DNA of 14,858 nucleotides. Source: Pseudomonadota bacterium (GTDB lineage Bacteria > Pseudomonadota > Gammaproteobacteria > Burkholderiales > Ferrovaceae). The translations under genes and the position numbers were made by a program. This document shows positions 1 through 12,525 of this stretch, piece by piece. The notes under the pieces were generated by a model that was not told the origin of the DNA, made no database searches, and saw only the letters and a list, made by a program, of their open reading frames with translations. The stretch lies in the NCBI GenBank assembly GCA_021828745.1, contig JAJZDE010000023.1, positions 1 to 14,858 of the forward strand, in the 5' to 3' direction. Positions within the stretch are counted from its first letter, which is position 1. Each line of letters opens with the position of its first letter.

Positions 1-503
1 TGAATGCCATCAAGGAAATTGCGGACCAGACCAACCTGTTGGCGCTCAATGCGGCCATCGAGGCGGCCCGGGCGGGTGAACAAGGCAGGGGGTTTGCCGT
101 GGTGGCGGATGAGGTCCGCAAACTGGCGGGGCAGAGTGCCCAGAGTGGGGCTCTGATCGGCAAGGTTTCGCAGGATATCGGCGAAGGAACCAAGGAGGCC
201 ATTGCGCGCATCCAGTTGGCTGTGGACAAGGTGCGGTTTGGTGAAAAAATGGCAGAAAAAGCGGGCAGCACCATCGACGATATCGCCCAAAGTTCTGAAA
301 AGATCATGGCGGGGGTCGGGGACATCGTTGCCGCTGTCCAGTCCCAGAGCACAGAAGGACGGGAAGTGGCCAATCGCATCGAACAGATTGCCCAAGGAGC
401 CGAGAAAAATGCCGTGGTGGTTCAGACCATCGAAGAAGCCGAACGGATATTGTCCGCGCTGGTCCGGGAAATGGATGTGCAAACCCGCACCTTCAAGACT
501 TGA
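1..503 (+). CDS. Methyl-accepting chemotaxis protein, C-terminal part (start outside window)
   Basis: This is the cytoplasmic signalling domain of a chemoreceptor, which couples ligand sensing to the CheA/CheW kinase array at the membrane. The frame is open from the first complete codon at base 3 to a TGA at 501-503, giving 167 codons. It opens with the hairpin-tip core ([20 protein letters not shown], then [18 protein letters not shown]), the most conserved stretch of the MCP family. The rest is the descending helix with heptad-like alanine, glutamate and glutamine patterns. The protein ends in TRTFKT and lacks the NWETF-type pentapeptide that tethers CheR in some receptors. The sensor, membrane and HAMP parts lie upstream and cannot be described, so the ligand is unknown. 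The next gene is a c-di-GMP enzyme 96 bp downstream, which may reflect a motility or attachment theme but proves no functional link. Confidence 0.95.
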   Translation, partial: NAIKEIADQTNLLALNAAIEAARAGEQGRGFAVVADEVRKLAGQSAQSGALIGKVSQDIGEGTKEAIARIQLAVDKVRFGEKMAEKAGSTIDDIAQSSEKIMAGVGDIVAAVQSQSTEGREVANRIEQIAQGAEKNAVVVQTIEEAERILSALVREMDVQTRTFKT

Positions 504-576
504 ATGGGAAAAAATCTGAAGGGGAACAGGCTGACTTCACAGGGGGGCATTCGGGGTAATCCCTTTGTAAATGGAA

Positions 577-582
577 TATAAT
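577..582 (+). promoter_or_regulatory. Candidate -10 element for the GGDEF/EAL gene
   Basis: A perfect TATAAT lies 17 bp before the start codon at 600. No good -35 hexamer is seen 16-18 bp upstream and there is no TGn extension. The transcript would begin near 589, leaving very little leader before the Shine-Dalgarno site. This is therefore a plausible but weakly supported promoter. Confidence 0.35.
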
Positions 583-589
583 CCCACCT

Positions 590-597
590 GGAGGTGG
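590..597 (+). promoter_or_regulatory. Strong ribosome binding site deciding the start of the GGDEF/EAL gene
   Basis: GGAGGTGG complements the 16S rRNA 3' end. It places the ATG at 600 five bases after GGAGG. The in-frame GTG at 594 lies inside this site, so it is an unlikely start. Confidence 0.7.
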
Positions 598-599
598 GG

Positions 600-6638
<6,039 letters not shown>

Positions 6639-6661
6639 AAGAGGTTAGGGCTACCGATTAA

Positions 6662-7975
<1,314 letters not shown>

Positions 7976-7978
7976 CCA

Positions 7979-7987
7979 CGAGGAGGA
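7979..7987 (+). promoter_or_regulatory. Strong ribosome binding site of ftsB
   Basis: GAGGAGGAG precedes the ATG at 7991 and is one of the strongest Shine-Dalgarno matches in the window. It is exactly complementary over nine bases to CTCCTCCTC in the predicted small RNA at 12316-12454. That may simply reflect both sequences relating to the 16S anti-Shine-Dalgarno sequence. Confidence 0.7.
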
Positions 7988-7990
7988 GCC

Positions 7991-8308
7991 ATGTCACCGA
8001 CCACGATACGCCTGATACGCTGGTTGATGGTCGGTCTGATTCTTTCCCTGGGGTATGGGTTGGTATTGGGGAAGGGGGGCTGGGTTCGGCGTCAGGACCT
8101 GAAGCGTCAACTTCAGGGGCAGCGCGCAGTGAATCAGGCCCTGGAAAAGCGTAACCAGACCTTGCGTGCTGAGGTGGCGGACCTCAAGTCGGGCTCCGAC
8201 GCCATCGAGGAACGGGCGCGTCACGAGTTGGGGATGGTGCGCCCGGATGAAGCGTTTTACCAGTACTGGACGGTGACCTCATCTCCGCCCCCGATTGCGC
8301 CTCACTGA
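7991..8308 (+). CDS. ftsB: Cell division protein FtsB
   Basis: FtsB is a small bitopic inner-membrane protein that joins FtsL and FtsQ in the divisome and helps trigger septal peptidoglycan synthesis. The 105-residue product has a short cytoplasmic N-terminus, one hydrophobic segment at about residues 11-27, a periplasmic coiled coil at about 33-68 (rich in Q, L, E and R), and the family signature ERARHELGMVRPDEAFYQ near the C-terminus. A strong Shine-Dalgarno lies just upstream, 15 bp after eno, a neighbour often seen in proteobacteria. Its stop overlaps the convergent bamD stop by seven bases. The ispD gene that follows ftsB in E. coli is absent here. Confidence 0.93.
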   Translation: MSPTTIRLIRWLMVGLILSLGYGLVLGKGGWVRRQDLKRQLQGQRAVNQALEKRNQTLRAEVADLKSGSDAIEERARHELGMVRPDEAFYQYWTVTSSPPPIAPH

Positions 8309-9126
8309 CTGGTGCTGGTCTGCCAAAAGCGCCACCATTCGACCTTTTTGGCCAGATCGCCTTGCGCGGTCAGGTAGCGGCTTTTGGGGAAGTCCAGTTT
8401 GAGGACGCGCACCGTGTCCTGGCTCAGATCCTTGAGGCCCATGGCATCATAACTGCGCGCCATGATGTCGAGCGCGTCTTCCTGGGCGGCGGTGTGGGGA
8501 TAATCCCTCAGGATGTTCAGGGCCCGATCCGTCGAGGCTAGATAGGCCTGACGCCGATAATAGTAGCGTGCCACGGCCACATCGTTGCGCGCCAGGGCAT
8601 TGACCAGGTATTTCATGCGGATGATGGCATCGGGGGCGTAGCGGCTGTTGGGGAAGCGGGTGATCAGGTCGCGGAAGGCATCAAAGGAATCCTTGGTCGG
8701 TTTTGTGTCCCGCTGCACCAGATCGCTGTCAGTATAAATGCCAAAAATCCCCAGATCATCGCTGAAGTTGGCTAGCCCCTTCATGTAATAGGCATAATCC
8801 ACGGCCGGGTGGTTGGGGTGCGCCTTGATGAACCGGTCGGCTTCGCTGACTGCCGAGGTGGATTCATGTTGTTTGTAGTAGACGTAAATCTGCTCCAGTT
8901 CAGCCTGAGTGGAATAGGTACCGTAGGGATAGCGCGATTGCAAGGATTCATAGAGTTTGGCAGCCTGCTCATAGTTGCCTTCCTGCAGGTCCTTTTTGGC
9001 TTCACTATGGAGTTTGGCGGCCGACCAGTTTTTGGTGGGGTCATCGCTTTTTTCCAGTTCGCTACAGCCCACCAAGGCTATGACGAGAGTCAGGGCAACG
9101 TTTCGGAGTACACTGGAGTGTTTCAT
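8302..9126 (-). CDS. bamD: Outer membrane assembly lipoprotein BamD (ComL)
   Basis: BamD is an essential lipoprotein of the BAM complex, which folds beta-barrel proteins into the outer membrane. The protein has 274 residues and a lipoprotein signal peptide ending in the lipobox LVGC, with lipidated C21. Serine follows the cysteine rather than aspartate, consistent with outer-membrane sorting. The body consists of TPR-like helical repeats, with typical stretches such as NYEQAAKLYESLQSRYPYG, HPNHPAVDYAYYMKGL, FPNSRYAPDA and DFPKSRY. The start at 9126 is chosen because GGTGAG lies seven bases upstream (9134-9139) and because a TATAAT promoter at 9153-9158 would leave almost no leader for the alternative ATG at 9141. 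The gene is head to head with rluD, with the start codons sharing CATG, and tail to tail with ftsB. Confidence 0.95.
   Translation of the reverse strand: MKHSSVLRNVALTLVIALVGCSELEKSDDPTKNWSAAKLHSEAKKDLQEGNYEQAAKLYESLQSRYPYGTYSTQAELEQIYVYYKQHESTSAVSEADRFIKAHPNHPAVDYAYYMKGLANFSDDLGIFGIYTDSDLVQRDTKPTKDSFDAFRDLITRFPNSRYAPDAIIRMKYLVNALARNDVAVARYYYRRQAYLASTDRALNILRDYPHTAAQEDALDIMARSYDAMGLKDLSQDTVRVLKLDFPKSRYLTAQGDLAKKVEWWRFWQTSTSQ
9115..9120 (+). promoter_or_regulatory. Ribosome binding site favouring the rluD start at 9125
   Basis: GGAGTG (9115-9120) places GGAG six bases before the ATG at 9125. The alternative ATG at 9140 has no Shine-Dalgarno sequence. The site lies inside the bamD signal-peptide codons on the other strand. 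Confidence 0.5.
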
Positions 9127-10111
9127 GAAAATTCTCACCATGCAATCTTTTCATTATAACAGTCCTGAAGAGAATGAACCGCTGGAATTGAAGGTTCCCG
9201 TGGAATGCGGAGGGCTGCGTCTCGATCAGGCGCTGGCCCGTCTCTTCCCTGATTGGTCACGCTCCCGTTGGCAGGTCCAGATCGAAGCGGGGCGGGTTCG
9301 ACTGGACCAGGCACCGGCGCAGCAGAAGACGCGCGTCTGGGGAGGAGAAAACCTGTGGCTGGAGACCGAGCCGGAAGTCTTTTCGGAAGAAGTCATTCCG
9401 GAGGACCTCCCCATGGAAACCGTGGCGCTGGAGGAGTCCTTCAGGGTCATCCATAAACCTGCAGGTTTGGTGGTGCATCCCGGTCATGGAAACTGGCGCG
9501 GGACCCTGCAGAATGCCTTGCTGTTTCATGATCCGGCGGTGGCGCGGGTTCCTCGCAGTGGTATCGTGCATCGTCTCGACAAGGATACCAGCGGGTTGAT
9601 GGTGGTGGCACGGACGTTGACGGCTCATGGAGAGTTGGTGCGTCAGTTGCAGGCACGCACGGTGCATCGACATTATTGGGCGCTGGTTCAGGGCCAGGTC
9701 CTGGAGGGAGGGACGGTAGATGCGCCCGTGGGCCGTCATGCCACGCAGCGCACTCGTATGGCCATTACGACGGCGGGGCGCCCGGCTGTCACGCACTACG
9801 AGGTGGTGCGGCGTTTGCCCTGTCATACCTTGCTGGAATGTCGTCTGGAAACTGGACGTACCCATCAGATCCGGGTGCATATGCAGCATCTGGGGTTCCC
9901 TCTCGCCGGGGATCCTGTCTACAAGGGTAAAAGTATCATCCTCGATGGGCGCAGCAGTGCAGCATTGCGGGACTTTGGGCGACAGGCCCTGCACGCGTTC
10001 CATCTGGGATTCCTGCACCCCGACTCCCAGCAACCTTGTGCCTGGGAGATTCCTCTGGCCGAGGATATGGTCCGTTTGATCCAGGTGCTGGAAGAGGCCG
10101 CTCATGGGTGA
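9125..10111 (+). CDS. rluD: 23S rRNA pseudouridine synthase, RluD type
   Basis: This enzyme isomerises uridines in helix 69 of 23S rRNA (positions 1911, 1915 and 1917 in E. coli) during late 50S assembly. The protein has 328 residues against 326 in E. coli. An N-terminal S4 RNA-binding domain (LRLDQALARLFPDWSRSRWQVQIEAGRVRLD) is followed by the catalytic domain with IHKPAGLVVHPG, the active-site aspartate at about residue 152 in HRLDKDTSGLMVVA, and the conserved ETGRTHQIRVHMQHLGFPLAGDP. RluD is preferred over RluC because of the overall length, the S4 pattern and the neighbourhood (divergent bamD, then pgeF). The ATG at 9125 has a Shine-Dalgarno; the ATG at 9140 would remove five residues. 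The reading frame stays open to 8975, inside bamD, but that extension is non-homologous. The gene overlaps the pgeF start by eight bases. Confidence 0.93.
   Translation: MKILTMQSFHYNSPEENEPLELKVPVECGGLRLDQALARLFPDWSRSRWQVQIEAGRVRLDQAPAQQKTRVWGGENLWLETEPEVFSEEVIPEDLPMETVALEESFRVIHKPAGLVVHPGHGNWRGTLQNALLFHDPAVARVPRSGIVHRLDKDTSGLMVVARTLTAHGELVRQLQARTVHRHYWALVQGQVLEGGTVDAPVGRHATQRTRMAITTAGRPAVTHYEVVRRLPCHTLLECRLETGRTHQIRVHMQHLGFPLAGDPVYKGKSIILDGRSSAALRDFGRQALHAFHLGFLHPDSQQPCAWEIPLAEDMVRLIQVLEEAAHG
9153..9161 (-). promoter_or_regulatory. Extended -10 promoter for bamD, inside rluD
   Basis: Read on the minus strand this is TGTTATAAT, a perfect extended -10. The -35 position (CGGTTC at 9176-9181) is poor. 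Initiation near 9146 would give a leader of about 20 nt carrying GGTGAG before the bamD ATG at 9126. The element lies within the first codons of rluD. Confidence 0.6.
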
Positions 10112-10826
10112 ACAATCAGGCACGCCCTTGCCTGGAGGGCCGGTCGATTGGCCGGCTCCGCCCGGAGTGCGCACCTGGAGTACCCGGCGCGGTTTGGATT
10201 TGGGGTTGCAGGGAGTGACGGCACCCGAGCAGGTGAATCAACACCGGCAAACATTGGCGCGAACCTTTCAGATACAGCCATGGTGGCTGACCCAGGTGCA
10301 CGGAGTTGGAGTTAAAACGGAGCAGGAGGGGATGGATGGGGGGGCAGATGCTTCGGTGACCCGGCAGACGGGCATCGGATGCATCGTGTTGACGGCAGAT
10401 TGTTTGCCCGTGCTCTTTTGTCATGAACGGGAACCCGTGGTGGGCGCGGCACATGCAGGATGGCGAGGCCTGGCAGCAGGCGTACTGGAAAATACCCTGC
10501 AGGCCATGGCGGTGGACCCCGAGGGTGTTCTGGTCTGGTTGGGGCCGGCCATCGGGCCACAATCCTTCGAGGTGGGCACAGAGGTGCGGGAGCGATTTCT
10601 TCGATCCCAGCCCGAATCCGAAGAAGCTTTCCGTTCTGGCCAGGAGGGGAAATGGTGGGCGGATCTCTTTGCGTTGGCGCGCTTGCGTCTGGCTCGGTTG
10701 GGGGTCACCCGAATTTATGGCGGGGAACATTGCACCGTCCTGGAGAATGAATCGTTCTATTCCTACCGGAAGGAGGGTTTGGGGGCGGGTCGCATGGGAC
10801 ACGTCGTTTGGAGGGTGGAATCATGA
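10104..10826 (+). CDS. pgeF: Peptidoglycan editing factor PgeF / YfiH, multicopper polyphenol oxidase-like fold
   Basis: PgeF-family proteins were once called laccase-domain proteins. In E. coli the protein is reported to remove wrongly incorporated L-serine from peptidoglycan precursors. The 240-residue product carries the family motifs WLTQVHG, LTADCLPVLFC, GAAHAGWRGLAAGVLENT, LGPAIGPQSFEVG and the C-terminal FYSYRKEGLGAGRMG. The cysteine in TADC and the histidines in QVHG and AHAGWRG are the conserved metal or active-site residues. The N-terminal segment between STRR and the QVHG motif looks about eight residues shorter than usual and lacks a recognisable GGVSxGxY loop. The start codon overlaps the end of rluD by eight bases, with a GAAGAGG-like ribosome site upstream inside rluD, so the two genes are translationally coupled. 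The rluD-pgeF pairing is widely conserved. Confidence 0.92.
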   Translation: MGEQSGTPLPGGPVDWPAPPGVRTWSTRRGLDLGLQGVTAPEQVNQHRQTLARTFQIQPWWLTQVHGVGVKTEQEGMDGGADASVTRQTGIGCIVLTADCLPVLFCHEREPVVGAAHAGWRGLAAGVLENTLQAMAVDPEGVLVWLGPAIGPQSFEVGTEVRERFLRSQPESEEAFRSGQEGKWWADLFALARLRLARLGVTRIYGGEHCTVLENESFYSYRKEGLGAGRMGHVVWRVES

Positions 10827-10844
10827 AACGTGGGGGGAGGCGTA

Positions 10845-10850
10845 TAATGG
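10845..10850 (+). promoter_or_regulatory. Candidate -10 element for the ZIP transporter gene
   Basis: A perfect TATAAT lies 19 bp after the pgeF stop and 27 bp before the transporter ATG at 10878. No convincing -35 is seen. Initiation near 10857 would give a leader of about 21 nt that ends in a T-run and has no Shine-Dalgarno sequence. Confidence 0.4.
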
Positions 10851-10877
10851 CGGGGTTGCCTTCCTGATGCTTTTTTT

Positions 10878-11657
10878 ATGACACCGTTGATGAATTCTAT
10901 GCTGGCAGGGGTAGTGGCTGGCGTATTGTCGATGTTTTGTGCGGCACTGGTCATATATACTGCCCGTCCTGCCTGGGTTCCCATGCTGGTGAGTTACGCC
11001 ATTGGCGCCTTGCTGGGCGCCGTTTTTCTGGAAATCCTGCCCCATGCCTTTCAGCATGAGGCCAGCCCGGAAGCGGTTTCAGCCACGGTGCTGGTGGGTA
11101 TCCTGATTTTTTTTCTGCTGGAAAAGTTGGTGCTCTGGCGGCACGTCCATGTCCATGACGTGGTCGGACTGGAAGCTCACGCCCATGCTCACGCCCATGA
11201 GCCTCAGGGGCGGACGGGGGCCATGGTGGTGGTGGGGGATTCGGTACACAATTTCGTGGATGGAATTATCATCGCTGCAGCCTTTGTCAGCGATACCCGT
11301 TTGGGGATGGTGACGGCGCTGGCCATCATTGCCCATGAACTGCCTCAGGAAGCGGGGGATGCCTTGGTCTTGCTGCATTCCGGGATGTCCCGTCCGCGTG
11401 CCCTGGCCTTCAATCTGTTTTCGAGTACGGCGACCCTGGTGGGGGCGGTCATCGCCTGCCTGGCCTTGCAATCCCTGCAGAAATGGGTTCCTTACCTTTT
11501 GGCTTTGGCCTCGGCCAGTATGATCTATGTGGCGGTGGCCGACCTGATTCCCGGGCTACACCGTCGGGTGGATCTGCGTACCTCTGCCCTGCAGATGGGG
11601 TTGATCGTGCTCGGCGTGGCTTCCATTCATTGGGCTCATGTGTTGATTCTGGAGTGA
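10878..11657 (+). CDS. ZIP-family divalent metal (probably zinc) transporter
   Basis: ZIP proteins move Zn2+, and sometimes Fe2+ or Mn2+, into the cytoplasm across the inner membrane. The 259-residue protein is strongly hydrophobic with about seven or eight membrane spans. A histidine-rich cytoplasmic loop (WRHVHVHDVVGLEAHAHAHAHE) separates spans III and IV, as is typical. The intramembrane metal site is intact: HNFVDG (H124, N125, D128) in span IV and HELPQE (H153, E154, E158) in span V. The ATG at 10878 has no obvious Shine-Dalgarno; an ATG four codons later is an alternative. It lies 51 bp after pgeF, a place often held by clpB in related gene orders. Its last 102 bp overlap the end of the convergent phaR gene. 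The substrate cannot be settled from sequence. Confidence 0.9.
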   Translation: MTPLMNSMLAGVVAGVLSMFCAALVIYTARPAWVPMLVSYAIGALLGAVFLEILPHAFQHEASPEAVSATVLVGILIFFLLEKLVLWRHVHVHDVVGLEAHAHAHAHEPQGRTGAMVVVGDSVHNFVDGIIIAAAFVSDTRLGMVTALAIIAHELPQEAGDALVLLHSGMSRPRALAFNLFSSTATLVGAVIACLALQSLQKWVPYLLALASASMIYVAVADLIPGLHRRVDLRTSALQMGLIVLGVASIHWAHVLILE

Positions 11658-12131
11658 AGTCGCAACGGGAGTGTTTTCGACTTGCTGCTGTAACGTGTGA
11701 AACAACCGAGTGATCTGGTCAAGATGGTGTCCCATCAAATCCTGCAGGGAAGGTTTGTCATTGGCCGGGTACGGATCCTGGAGTTCTGTGCCGGGAGTTG
11801 ATCCGGCATCTTGCGAGGGGCTTTCGAGAACGTAACGCAATCCCTGTTCCAGATAATGACCGAGAAAGTGGTGCATGCCGTTGCCGTAGGAGCGGATCAT
11901 CCGGGAAAGCATCTCGCAACTGAAAAGAGGGGCTTTGCCCAATTCCTCTTCCAGGATGATCTGCATCAGGATGCAGCGGGTCAGGTCCTGTTGGGTTCTG
12001 GCGTCGATGACCCGAAAGGGGGCCTGTTCGAGAACCAACGTTTTGACTTCACAGAGCGTGATGTACCGCTTGGAGCGCGTGTCGTATAAGCGCCGATTGG
12101 GGTATTTCTTGATCACTCGTGGGTCTTTCAT
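11556..12131 (-). CDS. phaR: Polyhydroxyalkanoate synthesis repressor PhaR
   Basis: PhaR is a DNA- and PHA-granule-binding repressor. It shuts off phasin (phaP) and its own gene until polyhydroxyalkanoate granules titrate it away. The 191-residue product begins with the diagnostic N-terminal domain RVIKKYPNRRLYDTRSKRYITL, followed by the second conserved region LMQIILEEELGKAPLFSCEMLSRMIRSYGNGMHHFLGHYLEQGL. The C-terminus is low-complexity, rich in Q, H and N. The ATG at 12131 is chosen because AGGA lies seven bases upstream and because the family starts here. An in-frame ATG at 12191 would add 20 non-homologous residues and has no Shine-Dalgarno. The 3' end runs 102 bp into the convergent ZIP gene. 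A minus-strand promoter (TTGAGA-N17-TAATAT) and several TGC/GCA dyads lie upstream, which fits autoregulation. No PHA synthase gene is present in this window. Confidence 0.93.
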   Translation of the reverse strand: MKDPRVIKKYPNRRLYDTRSKRYITLCEVKTLVLEQAPFRVIDARTQQDLTRCILMQIILEEELGKAPLFSCEMLSRMIRSYGNGMHHFLGHYLEQGLRYVLESPSQDAGSTPGTELQDPYPANDKPSLQDLMGHHLDQITRLFHTLQQQVENTPVATSLQNQHMSPMNGSHAEHDQPHLQGRGTQIHPTV

Positions 12132-12148
12132 GGTTTTGTCCTGGGTAT

Positions 12149-12160
12149 GGTGCAGCACAA
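12149..12160. promoter_or_regulatory. TGC/GCA dyad in the phaR leader
   Basis: GGTGCAGCACAA contains the perfect inverted repeat GTGC-A-GCAC (12150-12158). It lies 18-29 bp before the phaR start codon, downstream of the predicted phaR promoter. It resembles the two dyads at 12258 and 12315 but has a one-base spacer instead of three. It is a candidate autoregulatory PhaR operator. Confidence 0.35.
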
Positions 12161-12209
12161 TAGGGGCATTATTCCATGAATAAGAGGTCATGGTGGGACA
12201 TTTAATAAA

Positions 12210-12238
12210 ATATTAATAAAACAATGAGATGATCTCAA
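12210..12238 (-). promoter_or_regulatory. sigma70-type promoter of phaR
   Basis: On the minus strand TTGAGA (12233-12238) and TAATAT (12210-12215) are separated by exactly 17 bp. Transcription would start near 12203 and give a leader of about 70 nt. The -35 overlaps a 13-bp palindrome. Confidence 0.5.
12225..12237. repeat. 13-bp palindrome at the phaR -35
   Basis: TGAGAT-G-ATCTCA is a perfect inverted repeat covering the predicted phaR -35 hexamer. Its sequence is unlike the TGC/GCA dyads, so a different regulator could bind here. No protein is assigned. Confidence 0.35.
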
Positions 12239-12257
12239 ATTACAGACAGGGCGGTAA

Positions 12258-12272
12258 TGTTGCGGTGCAACA
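12258..12272. promoter_or_regulatory. PhaR-like operator upstream of the small RNA promoter
   Basis: TGTTGC-GGT-GCAACA is a perfect 6-3-6 inverted repeat ending eight bases before the TTGACA at 12281. Its TGC-N3-GCA core matches the CTGC-N3/4-GCAG type of site reported for PhaR proteins in other bacteria. Assignment to PhaR is an inference from this core and from the adjacent phaR gene. Confidence 0.5.
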
Positions 12273-12280
12273 AAAAAGTG

Positions 12281-12309
12281 TTGACAAGAAACTTTTGCTC
12301 CAGTAATCT
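12281..12309 (+). promoter_or_regulatory. sigma70 promoter of the predicted small RNA
   Basis: TTGACA (12281-12286, a perfect consensus), a 17-bp spacer and TAATCT (12304-12309) form the best complete sigma70 promoter in the window. Initiation is expected near 12316. No protein gene begins close downstream; an intrinsic terminator follows about 110-140 bp later. Confidence 0.65.
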
Positions 12310-12314
12310 TGCAA

Positions 12315-12329
12315 TTGTGCGCTGCAACA
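12315..12329. promoter_or_regulatory. PhaR-like operator at the small RNA transcription start
   Basis: TTGTGC-GCT-GCAACA has the same 6-3-6 layout, core and right half-site as the dyad at 12258-12272. Its left half matches at four of six positions. It covers the expected +1, so a bound repressor would block initiation. Confidence 0.45.
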
Positions 12330-12454
12330 TGCGCAAGCCGGGGTGTCGGCCCTCTTGATTTCCGACCCGAATTTTTATCTCCTCCTCCTTTATTGCAAAG
12401 GTTTCCTTTCGATAGAGGCTTCAACCCGCAGAACAGACTCTGCGGGTTTTTTTT
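12316..12454 (+). ncRNA. Predicted small RNA of about 140 nt between phaR and rimO
   Basis: A consensus-like promoter and a strong intrinsic terminator bracket this stretch, and it has no credible coding frame. The only ATG-led frame near the start (12329-12358) gives nine codons with no Shine-Dalgarno. Visible hairpins are UGCGC/GCGCA (12318-12322 with 12331-12335), a longer stem of CGGG plus UCGG pairing with CCGA plus CCCG (12339-12349 with 12362-12369, with a GUG bulge), AAAGG/CCUUU (12397-12401 with 12405-12409) and the terminator. Between them lies an unpaired UCUCCUCCUCCUU (12378-12390), which resembles the 16S anti-Shine-Dalgarno tail and could pair with ribosome binding sites. Flanking PhaR-like dyads suggest control by the neighbouring repressor. 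The alternative is an attenuated leader of rimO. I recognise no named RNA family. Confidence 0.5.
12423..12454 (+). terminator. Strong intrinsic terminator
   Basis: AACCCGCAGA and TCTGCGGGTT form a perfect 10-bp stem (12423-12432 with 12439-12448) around the loop ACAGAC. A run of eight T (12447-12454) follows. There is no T-run on the other side, so it works only on the plus strand. It ends the predicted small RNA, 71 bp before rimO. Confidence 0.9.
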
Positions 12455-12513
12455 GTCCTCTGCTACCATAGGGGCCAAAGGGTCCTGCGCTGGTGTGGGA
12501 CCCATTGACCGTC

Positions 12514-12519
12514 AAGGAG
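12514..12519 (+). promoter_or_regulatory. Ribosome binding site deciding the rimO start
   Basis: AAGGAG lies six bases before a GTG at 12526 and nine before a second GTG at 12529. Both suit initiation, whereas the more upstream GTG at 12493 has no such site. Confidence 0.65.
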
Positions 12520-12525
12520 TCTTTT

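Noticed and set aside
541..570. Possible terminator after the chemoreceptor gene (GGGGTAATCCC with following T-rich bases)
   Set aside because: The stem is only three or four base pairs and lacks a proper T-run.
8975..9124. Upstream extension of the rluD reading frame
   Set aside because: The added 50 residues lie opposite the bamD coding region and do not resemble the RluD N-terminus. A start at 9125 has a ribosome site and gives the usual family length.
10320..10345. G-rich stretch in pgeF as a possible G-quadruplex
   Set aside because: The G-runs are irregular and consistent with ordinary glycine and aspartate codons. There is no regulatory context.
12329..12358. Nine-codon ATG frame (MRKPGCRPS) at the start of the predicted small RNA, possible leader peptide
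   Set aside because: No Shine-Dalgarno precedes it, there is no repeated regulatory codon, and the frame ends before the downstream hairpins. Chance is the simpler explanation.
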